In this document: one piece after another, positions 6,476-12,537 of the stretch
Numbering within the stretch: position 1 is the first letter of the stretch
Layout: every line of letters starts with the position of its first letter
Assembly: GCA_902473545.1 (NCBI GenBank)
Contig: CABRSG010000023.1
Location: 1-14,503 of the forward strand
Length of the DNA: 14,503 nt
Direction of reading: 5' to 3'
From: an uncultured Lachnospiraceae bacterium
GTDB lineage: Bacteria > Bacillota > Clostridia > Lachnospirales > Lachnospiraceae
Notes under the pieces: generated by a model
What the model was told of the DNA's origin: nothing
The model's input: the letters and a program-made list of their open reading frames with translations, nothing else
Database searches by the model: none
Made by a program: the position numbers and the translations under genes

Positions 6476-7843
6476 ATGGAAAACCAAAAAGTGATTTCAG
6501 AAAACCCAATGGGCTATAAGCCGGTTTCTAAACTTTTATTTTCCCTTGCCGTACCTGCGGTTATTGCAAATATAGTAAATGCGCTTTATAACATTGTTGA
6601 CCAGATTTTTATCGGGCAGGGAGTCGGCTATTTAGGAAACGCTGCTACGAACATAGCTTTTCCGATCACTACAGTTTGTATGGCGATCGGGCTTATGACA
6701 GGCTTGGGTTCTGCCGCGACATTCAATCTGGAATTGGGGCGCAATAATTCTGATAATGCAAAAAAGAGTGCCGGTACCGCCGTTTCAATGCTTATCGCAT
6801 GCGGACTTTTTATCTGTATTATTGTAAGAAGCTGTTTGAATCCACTTATGATTGCTTTTGGAGCAACTGACCGGATTCTCGATTATTCTATGGAATATGC
6901 CGATATTACATCCTTTGGCATTCCATTTCTCCTGCTCTCTACAGGTATAAACCCTTTGGTACGGGCAGATGGAAACGCAGCGTATTCCATGATGGCCGTT
7001 ATAGCGGGAGCTGTTCTGAATACGATTCTTGACCCTTTGTTTATTTTTGTGTTTCACATGGGGATTTCCGGAGCGGCATGGGCGACTGTGATCAGTCAGA
7101 TCATATCTGCGCTTTTATTGTTATTGTATTTTCCAAGATTTAAAACGGTAAAATTTTGTTTAAAGGATTTTATTCCAAAAATATCTTTTATCAAAAGGAT
7201 CGTCTCGTTAGGTTTTACTTCTTTTATATTTCAGTTCTCAACAATGATCATTCAGATCGTTACAAATAATCTTTTGAGGACTTATGGAGAACTGTCAATT
7301 TACGGAAGCGATATTCCAATCGCTGTTGCAGGAATTATTTCCAAAATAAATGTTATTTTTACTTCGGTTGTATTAGGCATTGTACAGGGTTCCCAACCGA
7401 TCTGCAGCTTTAATTATGGAGCGCAGCAATATGGCAGGGTAAGGGAAACCGTAAAGCTGTTATTGAAATCAACATTTATAATTTCTGTTGCTATATTTGC
7501 TATATTTCAAATTTTCCCGGCACAGATTATATCTCTGTTTGGAACCGGAGATGAACTGTATTTTGAATTTGCCACAAAATATATGAGAGTTTTCCTGTTC
7601 TTTGTATTCTTAAATGGAATGCAGATTGCGATAACAACCTTTTTCCCTTCGATTGGAAAAGCTGTAAAAGGTGCGTTTTTGTCATTGTCAAAGCAGATAA
7701 TTTTTTTATTGCCGCTTTTGATAATACTGCCGCATTTTTTCGGTATAGATGGAATTATGTATGCCACCCCAATTTCTGATTTTATAGCTTTTTTCATAGC
7801 AGTCATATTGCTGTTTATGGAACTAAAAAAGATGCCGCTATAA
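6476..7843 (+). CDS. MATE-family multidrug efflux transporter, 455 aa
   Basis: A full-length 12-helix MATE (multi antimicrobial extrusion) protein, expected to export cationic drugs or dyes using a Na+ or H+ gradient. The ATG follows GAGGAGG with normal spacing. Two MatE halves are recognisable. The first starts at LFSLAVPAVIANIVNALYNI and continues into VDQIFIGQ, with the acidic residue typical of helix 1, then GLGSAATFNLELGR. A later part of this half has LVRADGN and LDPLFIFVF. The second half begins near residue 240 and includes GIVQGSQPICSFNYGA. Length, motifs and the adjacent MarR regulator suggest the MepA-like clade. No frameshift or missing block is seen. The actual substrates cannot be read from sequence, and no terminator is obvious directly after it. 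Confidence 0.93.
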   Translation: MENQKVISENPMGYKPVSKLLFSLAVPAVIANIVNALYNIVDQIFIGQGVGYLGNAATNIAFPITTVCMAIGLMTGLGSAATFNLELGRNNSDNAKKSAGTAVSMLIACGLFICIIVRSCLNPLMIAFGATDRILDYSMEYADITSFGIPFLLLSTGINPLVRADGNAAYSMMAVIAGAVLNTILDPLFIFVFHMGISGAAWATVISQIISALLLLLYFPRFKTVKFCLKDFIPKISFIKRIVSLGFTSFIFQFSTMIIQIVTNNLLRTYGELSIYGSDIPIAVAGIISKINVIFTSVVLGIVQGSQPICSFNYGAQQYGRVRETVKLLLKSTFIISVAIFAIFQIFPAQIISLFGTGDELYFEFATKYMRVFLFFVFLNGMQIAITTFFPSIGKAVKGAFLSLSKQIIFLLPLLIILPHFFGIDGIMYATPISDFIAFFIAVILLFMELKKMPL

Positions 7844-7896
7844 ATGAAAAGGTGAAGAAATACAGTATGCTTCAATATTAATTAGGAGATAGTACC

Positions 7897-7956
7897 ATGC
7901 TTACACCAATGCAGACAAGAAATACTGCCCGCATTGGCTTTGTAGCTGCCGGATAA
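7897..7956 (+). CDS. Possible 19-aa ORF between the MATE and MBL genes
   Basis: A tiny ATG-started frame, MLTPMQTRNTARIGFVAAG then stop, preceded by TTAGGAG at a good distance. It lies in the 144-base gap between the MATE gene and the MBL-fold gene. It could be a translated leader, a remnant of a third operon gene, or chance. I recognise no family. The rest of the gap is AT-rich and shows only the MBL ribosome binding site. Confidence 0.25.
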   Translation: MLTPMQTRNTARIGFVAAG

Positions 7957-7987
7957 CATGTGAAAATGAGATGGAGGATAAAATATC

Positions 7988-8869
7988 ATGTACGAATTAT
8001 GCCAGGTTGGAGAAAATTCTTTTTATATTCAAAGTCCTGCGAAAATAGGTCTTGTAAAATTAAACGAAACAGATGTGTGCTTAATTGACAGCGGAAGTGA
8101 TAAAGAGGCAGGGAGAAAGGTAAGGCAGCTTCTGGATAAGAATAAGTGGAAGCTGACAGCCATTTACAATACGCATTCCAATGCGGACCATATCGGCGGA
8201 AACCGGTATTTGCAGGGACAGACGAAATGCCGGATCTTTGCACCCGGTATAGAATGTGATTTTACAAGGTCGCCTGTTCTGGAGCCGGCATTTTTATACG
8301 GCGGTTTTCCGCCGAAGGATTTGCGGCACAAGTTTTTACTGGCGCAGGAAAGTGAAGCGGAATATCTCACGGAAAACAGCCTTCCGGAGGGGATGAATGC
8401 GATTCCTTTACCGGGGCATTTCTTTAACATGGTCGGCTACCGGACAAAGGATGATGTGATTTATCTTGCAGACTGTTTATCGAGCAAAGAAACTCTGGAA
8501 AAGTATCAGATTGGATTTGTATATGATGTTGCGGCATATCTGGATACTCTGCGTATGGTAAAGGGACTAAAGGCAGCCATGTTTGTGCCTGCTCACGCAG
8601 AAGCGACGGATAATATAGCCGGACTGGCGCAGTACAACATTGACAAGGTACTGGAAATCGCGGATAAAATCACAGACATATGCAAAAGCCCGGTCTGCTT
8701 TGAAAAGGTGCTGCAGAGGCTGTTTAACGACTATTCCCTGACCATGAATTTTGAGCAGTATGTGCTTGTGGGGAGCACGGTGCGTTCTTATCTTGCGTGG
8801 CTGAAAGACACGCAGCGGATAGATGTGATTTTTGAAAACGGACAGCTTCTCTGGAAAAGCAGAGAATAA
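7988..8869 (+). CDS. MBL-fold metallo-hydrolase with an HxNxDH metal motif, 293 aa
   Basis: A soluble metallo-beta-lactamase-fold protein of the general hydrolase group (COG0491-like). The ATG follows GATGGAGG by about 10 bases. Visible features: an N-terminal sandwich strand with CLIDSGSD (31-38); THSNADHIGGN (62-72), which gives H63, N65, D67 and H68; PLPGHFFNMVG with H144; YLADCL with D162; and VPAHAE with H203. All usual ligands are present except the second histidine of HxHxDH, replaced by N65, which may change metal number or affinity. The C-terminal ~90 residues are helical (DKVLEIADKITDI...) and may serve as a lid. The substrate is unknown. It lies downstream of the MATE gene but looks richer in GC, so it is probably native and not part of the efflux operon. 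Confidence 0.88.
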   Translation: MYELCQVGENSFYIQSPAKIGLVKLNETDVCLIDSGSDKEAGRKVRQLLDKNKWKLTAIYNTHSNADHIGGNRYLQGQTKCRIFAPGIECDFTRSPVLEPAFLYGGFPPKDLRHKFLLAQESEAEYLTENSLPEGMNAIPLPGHFFNMVGYRTKDDVIYLADCLSSKETLEKYQIGFVYDVAAYLDTLRMVKGLKAAMFVPAHAEATDNIAGLAQYNIDKVLEIADKITDICKSPVCFEKVLQRLFNDYSLTMNFEQYVLVGSTVRSYLAWLKDTQRIDVIFENGQLLWKSRE

Positions 8870-8905
8870 AAAACATCACACAAATGATTACCATACAATA
8901 AGACT

Positions 8906-8944
8906 GCGGGGCAGGAGGAATGATGATGGTTCCTCCTGTCCCGC
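8906..8944 (+). terminator. Strong hairpin after the MBL gene
   Basis: GCGGGGCAGGAGGAA (8906-8920) pairs with TTCCTCCTGTCCCGC (8930-8944) over 15 positions with one G-U, across a 9-base loop. It is followed by TATTTCTCT, not a clean T run. It starts 36 bases after the stop codon and is the only likely end of the MBL transcript. Apart from this and the promoter near 9040, I see nothing in 8870-9189. Confidence 0.6.
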
Positions 8945-9027
8945 TATTTCTCTGCTGCAGAAATTTCACTTTCCTTCGTACAGCATTTTCCGGGTGTCGG
9001 ATTATGTCACAAACGGGTTTTTGTCTA

Positions 9028-9056
9028 TTGTAAAGAAATTTTGGATTTATTATAAT
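9028..9056 (+). promoter_or_regulatory. Promoter of the GT8 gene
   Basis: A -35 TTGTAA (9028-9033), a 17-base spacer and a perfect -10 TATAAT (9051-9056). Transcription would begin near 9063, just past the ATG at 9061, so that ATG is unlikely to be used. The leader of about 127 bases starts with a small hairpin (CGATTTT with AAAATCG). Confidence 0.6.
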
Positions 9057-9189
9057 ATTGATGAGCGATTTTGAAAGTGCGAAGCGCGTAAAAATCGATG
9101 GAATCTCATTTGTCGGGCAACTCATATGCAAAAAACAGAAGAGTGAGCCCTGGGGCGGTAAGCTTCAGAGCGGGAAGGAGCGGTTTGTA

Positions 9190-9993
9190 TTGAATATTTT
9201 ATTTACAGTAAACAGAGGATATATGGAGCATGTGCTGGACTGTATACGGTCGATTGTGAGATTCCCGTCTGAGGACGGATACGATATCTATATTTTACAT
9301 TCCGACTTGCAGGAACAGGACAGAAGCAATGCCGCCGCGCAGGTGGAGGATGGGGATACAAGGCTGCATTTCCGGTTTGTGGAGCCGTCCGTATTTGCCC
9401 CCTTTCCGGAGAGTGAGAGATATCCCAGATTAATTTACTACCGTATTTTTGCCGCCTCCCTGCTTCCGCCGGAGATGGACAGGATTCTGTACCTGGATGG
9501 CGATACGATTGTCATCAATCCGCTGGATGAGCTGTACAACATGGAATTTGAGGGCAACTATTTTCTGGCGTGTACGCATGTGCGGAAATTCCTAACGAAG
9601 GTAAACCAGTACCGGCTCGGTATGGAGGAAGTGAGCACCTATATCAACAGCGGGGTTCTGCTGATGAATTTAAAGGAATTAAGAGAAAAGCAGGATTTTG
9701 AAGAAATCGTGTCGTTTGTGAAGAAGCGGGGACGGTATCTCACCCTGCCGGACCAGGATATCATAACTGCCCTGTACGGAAACAAAACGGGAATTCTGGA
9801 CACTATGAGATATAACCTGAGTGACAGGATGATTTCCGTCTACAATACGGAACCGGTCGTTATCCATTATTACGGAAAGCAGAAGCCGTGGAAAAAACCA
9901 TATCTGGGGATACTGGATGTTTTTTATCGGGAGCTGAAGGAGGAAGCGCCGGGAGAAATCTGCGGCGCCGTCCAAAATGAACCGGAAGCATAA
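9190..9993 (+). CDS. Family 8 glycosyltransferase, 267 aa
   Basis: A GT8 (LgtC/GlfT-like, GT-A fold) enzyme that moves a sugar, often galactose or glucose, from a nucleotide donor to a cell-surface glycan. The N-terminus LNILFTVNRGYMEHVLDCI is the usual first strand. The metal-binding DxD is in RILYLDGDTIV (103-105 of the 267-aa form). NSGVLLMNL and LPDQDIITALY follow, then the second metal/donor motif HYYGKQKPWKK (226-236). All catalytic motifs are intact. I place the start at the TTG at 9190, which has GGGAAGGAG 9 bases upstream and begins exactly at the conserved strand. The frame is open upstream to TTG 9058/ATG 9061, but those lie at or before the predicted transcription start and lack a ribosome site. 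No other cell-wall sugar genes are adjacent. Confidence 0.88.
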   Translation: MNILFTVNRGYMEHVLDCIRSIVRFPSEDGYDIYILHSDLQEQDRSNAAAQVEDGDTRLHFRFVEPSVFAPFPESERYPRLIYYRIFAASLLPPEMDRILYLDGDTIVINPLDELYNMEFEGNYFLACTHVRKFLTKVNQYRLGMEEVSTYINSGVLLMNLKELREKQDFEEIVSFVKKRGRYLTLPDQDIITALYGNKTGILDTMRYNLSDRMISVYNTEPVVIHYYGKQKPWKKPYLGILDVFYRELKEEAPGEICGAVQNEPEA

Positions 9994-10093
9994 CGGGGAA
10001 GGGGATAAGAATCCGGAGACGTAATAAGGCGGAAACACCGGCGCCGGAAGACCCCGGAAAGCCTGCCGGAGGCCGAGAAGGAGAGGATTTGTT

Positions 10094-10250
10094 ATGGCAA
10101 AGAAGGAATCAAGGCGGAGGCGTTCCGCAGGGCGCTTGGATACGATGTGCAGGTTGATAAAAACGGGCATCTGATGGGCGCTGCTCCAACAACTGCGAAA
10201 TCAAGTGCGTTTACCGCGACGATGTGCTGATAGACAGATGGGGAAACTAG
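10094..10250 (+). pseudogene. Frameshifted small cysteine-containing gene
   Basis: A good AAGGAGAGG precedes ATGGCAAAG at 10094. After MAK the coherent reading moves to another frame (EGIKAEAFRRALGYDVQVDK then NGHLM), and near 10177 it shifts again to RCSNNCEIKCVYRDDVLIDR then WGN and a TAG at 10248-10250. Each shift fits loss of one base. Joined, it would be a protein of about 53 residues with a CxxxCxxxC cluster, which I do not recognise. It could be a real decayed gene or, less likely, two sequencing errors. The 100 bases before it, after the GT8 stop, show no clear feature. Confidence 0.45.
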
Positions 10251-10486
10251 CTCTAATGAGATTATTAAAGAAATTAAGCCCGTCCCTGCGGGGAAAAGCG
10301 TTTGTCATTGAATGGAAGGTGTCGAAGAGAATCGATGATTTGGAAAAAGACGCTGAAATTGCCATCCGGCAGATTCACGACAGGGAATACATAAAAGAAC
10401 TGCAGGCAGAAGGATACCGTGATATTACCTGCTACGGGATTTCCTTTTTCCGGAAGGACTGTGAAGTGCGGCTGGATGAAGCGTAA
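10205..10486 (+). pseudogene. C-terminal fragment of a PDDEXK_9 (DUF1703) nuclease-like protein
   Basis: An open frame of 93 codons. From about 10265 it reads LKKLSPSLRGKAFVIEWKVS and then KRIDDLEKDAEIAIRQIHDR, EYIKELQAEGY, ITCYGISFFRKDCEVRL. This matches the C-terminal PD-(D/E)xK domain (PF08011) that normally follows a large AAA-ATPase-like domain (PF09820) in proteins of 500 or more residues. The ExK (EWK) motif, the ALxQI-like helix (AIRQI) and the YGISF strand are visible. The ATPase domain and the first part of the nuclease fold are missing. The first ~15 codons overlap the preceding decayed gene and are probably not part of the original protein. It is a leftover without a plausible start site. 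Confidence 0.7.
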
Positions 10487-10495
10487 GCCCCTGCC

Positions 10496-10526
10496 TTTAC
10501 ACCTATCCATATACTCGTTGTATAAA
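10496..10526 (+). promoter_or_regulatory. Possible promoter of the EFR1-methyltransferase operon
   Basis: TTTACA (10496-10501) and TATAAA (10521-10526) lie 19 bases apart, directly upstream of the ribosome binding site of the EFR1 gene. The spacing is longer than the preferred 17, so this is tentative. Confidence 0.35.
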
Positions 10527-10548
10527 AATATGAAGGACGGAGGAGAAT

Positions 10549-11313
10549 ATGATGCTGGATATGATAGAACTGTATTATTTCAGCCCTACAGGCGGAACGA
10601 AAAAAACGGGAGAAATTTTTTGTGAAGCGATTGCCCGGAAAGTAAAAACGGTAAATCTGGGGCTGTACGGCAAAGCAGCAGAGGAGCCGGAGGGCGAAGT
10701 GATCGTTGTGGCCGTGCCTGTTTTCGGAGGCAGAGTTCCGTCTGCTGCAGCAGAAAAGCTGGCGGAACTGGAAGGATGTGGAAAAAGAGCAGTTACGCTG
10801 GCTGTTTATGGCAACCGGGATTATGAGGATGCCCTGCTGGAGCTGAACCGCCTTATGGAGGAGAGGGACTTCTGTGTGACAGCATCTGCCGCTCTGATTG
10901 CACAGCATTCCATAACTCCGGAGGTCGGTAAAGGCAGACCGGATGAGCAGGATAGAAACTCCATTCTTGTATTTGCGGATAAAGTGCTGGAAAAGCTGGA
11001 GCATGGTTCTAAGGCTTTGGTAAAGGTTCCGGGAAACTATCCGTACAAGAATAAAATGAATGTTCCGTCAGCGCCGGTTTCTCTGGCTTCCTGCAGCCGG
11101 TGCGGGAAATGTGTGTCCTTCTGTCCGACCAGGGCAATCCGGATAGAAGAGGACGTGGTGGCAACTGATATTGAAAAGTGTATTTTATGTATGGGGTGTA
11201 CGGCTGTCTGTCCGGAATATGCGCGCGTGCTTATGCCGCAGCTTCAGGAAATGATGGACCGGAAGCTGGAACCGTTCCGGACAATCCGCAGAGAAAATGA
11301 ATACTTTTTATAA
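10549..11313 (+). CDS. EFR1-type flavodoxin/ferredoxin fusion protein, 254 aa
   Basis: A redox protein joining an FMN-binding flavodoxin-like domain to a two-cluster ferredoxin domain (EFR1 family, common in gut Clostridia). The N-terminal half has the FMN phosphate loop FSPTGGTKKT (11-20) and the strand VIVVAVPVFGGRVP (51-64). The C-terminal part has two [4Fe-4S] motifs, CSRCGKCVSFCP (C182, C185, C188, C192) and CILCMGCTAVCP (C211, C214, C217, C221), all eight cysteines intact. It should act in the cytosol as an electron carrier or small reductase; its partner is unknown. GGAGGAG precedes two adjacent ATG codons (10549 and 10552); the second has the better spacing, so the true protein may be one residue shorter. 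The methyltransferase gene follows after 22 bases, in an operon. Confidence 0.92.
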   Translation: MMLDMIELYYFSPTGGTKKTGEIFCEAIARKVKTVNLGLYGKAAEEPEGEVIVVAVPVFGGRVPSAAAEKLAELEGCGKRAVTLAVYGNRDYEDALLELNRLMEERDFCVTASAALIAQHSITPEVGKGRPDEQDRNSILVFADKVLEKLEHGSKALVKVPGNYPYKNKMNVPSAPVSLASCSRCGKCVSFCPTRAIRIEEDVVATDIEKCILCMGCTAVCPEYARVLMPQLQEMMDRKLEPFRTIRRENEYFL

Positions 11314-11335
11314 AGGATGAAGCGGAGGGAAGAAC

Positions 11336-12067
11336 GTGAAAGAAAACAAATACGATGAGAAACTGTTTTTTGAAAAGTACAGCCAGATGGAGCGTTCGCA
11401 GACGGGTCTGCAGGGAGCCGGGGAGTGGTCGGAGCTGAAGAAAATACTTCCCTGCTTTCGCGGCAGACGGGTGCTGGATCTGGGCTGCGGATATGGCTGG
11501 CATTGCAAATATGCTGTAGAGAACGGGGCGATGTCTGTTCTGGGAACGGATATTTCCCGGAAAATGCTGGAGGCTGCGCAGGAGAAAAACAGTGATTCCA
11601 GAATAGAATACCGGCGTATTGCGATGGAGGACCTGGTTTTTCCGGAGGGAGCATTTGACGTGGTACTAAGCTCGCTGGCATTTCACTATGTCCGGGATTT
11701 TGAGCCGCTGATAAAAAATATAGCGGTGTGGCTCAAATCCGGCGGAGAGCTGGTGTTTTCGGTGGAGCATCCGGTTTTTACCGCTTATGGGACACAGGAC
11801 TGGTATTACGACCGGAACGGGGAAATCCTTCATTTCCCGGTGGATAATTACTATTACGAGGGAAAACGGGAAGCGGTATTCTTAGGCGAAAAAGTGACGA
11901 AATATCACAGAACGCTGACGACATATCTGGAAACGCTGCTTAAAAACGGATTTATGCTCCAGCATGTCATAGAACCGCAGCCGCCAGAGGAAATGATGGA
12001 CCTTGCCGGTATGAAGGATGAAATGCGCCGCCCCATGATGCTGCTGGTGTCAGCGAAAAAGAAATAA
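11336..12067 (+). CDS. Class I SAM-dependent methyltransferase, 243 aa
   Basis: A Rossmann-fold methyltransferase that uses S-adenosylmethionine. The GTG start at 11336 follows GGAGGG by 6 bases. Motif I is VLDLGCGYG (46-54), the acidic ribose-binding residue is D72 in VLGTDIS, and FDVVLSSLAFHYV with LKSGGELVFSVEHP marks motifs II to IV. The C-terminal part (about 170-243) has aromatic residues and likely forms the acceptor pocket. The acceptor is unknown; UbiE/BioC-like small-molecule methylation is the general expectation. It shares an operon with the EFR1 flavodoxin/ferredoxin protein, which hints at a joint redox and methyl-transfer step but does not show it. A terminator hairpin lies 10 bases downstream. 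Confidence 0.9.
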   Translation: MKENKYDEKLFFEKYSQMERSQTGLQGAGEWSELKKILPCFRGRRVLDLGCGYGWHCKYAVENGAMSVLGTDISRKMLEAAQEKNSDSRIEYRRIAMEDLVFPEGAFDVVLSSLAFHYVRDFEPLIKNIAVWLKSGGELVFSVEHPVFTAYGTQDWYYDRNGEILHFPVDNYYYEGKREAVFLGEKVTKYHRTLTTYLETLLKNGFMLQHVIEPQPPEEMMDLAGMKDEMRRPMMLLVSAKKK

Positions 12068-12077
12068 TTTTTTCTTC

Positions 12078-12109
12078 GGAATCCATGCAATATGGGTTCC
12101 ATTTCTTTT
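12078..12109 (+). terminator. Rho-independent terminator of the EFR1-methyltransferase operon
   Basis: GGAATCCAT (12078-12086), loop GCAAT and ATGGGTTCC (12092-12100) form a 9-bp stem with one G-U pair. ATTTCTTTT follows. It begins 10 bases after the methyltransferase stop. Confidence 0.8.
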
Positions 12110-12177
12110 GAATTTCTGAAGATGATACGGTTATCATGATACAGGCAAAGAGGCTTTGGTGAATGTCCGATTATTTC

Positions 12178-12206
12178 TTGACTTTTGTAAAAATGTATGA
12201 TTAAAT
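12178..12206 (+). promoter_or_regulatory. proS: Promoter of the T-box-proS transcript
   Basis: A -35 TTGACT (12178-12183), a 17-base spacer and a weaker -10 TTAAAT (12201-12206). The predicted start near 12213 is just ahead of T-box stem I. The 68 bases between the preceding terminator and this promoter show nothing recognisable. Confidence 0.5.
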
Positions 12207-12220
12207 ATTTCAAATGCATT

Positions 12221-12474
12221 GATTAGAAACAGTAGATATTCGAATCCGTCAGAGAAGAGTCGGTTGGTGCGAGACTTTTGGAAATTTGAATGTTGAACCG
12301 GTCTAGGAGCAGCAGAAGCCAAAGCTGAGCAATATCAGAAACTTCTGACGGAGGTCACCGTTATCAGAGACATGTGAGTGATAGCTTGCAATGAGTGCAG
12401 ATAATAATCTGAATTTAGGTGGTAACGCGGATCTTATTCGTCCTAAGTATAATTTTTATACTTGGGATTTTTTT
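12221..12474 (+). promoter_or_regulatory. T-box riboswitch, proline-specific (CCG specifier)
   Basis: A complete T-box leader that senses uncharged tRNA-Pro. Stem I shows AGTAGA (12231-12236), the AGAGA distal bulge (12251-12255), the terminal-loop GGTGCGAG (about 12266-12273), and the specifier loop GAACCG, which places CCG (Pro) at 12298-12300. The T-box sequence GGTGGTAACGCGG carries the bulge TGGT (12420-12423), complementary to the ACCA end of tRNA-Pro. The antiterminator pairs TTAGG (12415-12419) with CCTAA (12442-12446) and GCGGA (12427-12431) with TTCGT (12437-12441). The competing terminator is 12441-12451 with 12457-12467 plus seven T residues. When tRNA-Pro is uncharged, transcription continues into proS. 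Confidence 0.93.
12441..12474 (+). terminator. Regulated terminator of the proS T-box
   Basis: TCCTAAGTATA (12441-12451), loop ATTTT and TATACTTGGGA (12457-12467) form an 11-bp stem with one G-U pair, followed by seven T residues. Its left arm includes the CCTAA needed for the antiterminator, so the two structures exclude each other. Confidence 0.92.
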
Positions 12475-12537
12475 ATGCATGAATGCCGCTGTGAATCTCA
12501 CAAAGACCATTTATAAATCATAGAAAGGATGAGAGAA

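Noticed and set aside
12529..12537. ATG at 12529 as the proS start
   Set aside because: It overlaps the AAGGA ribosome site, and family members start like the protein beginning at 12538.
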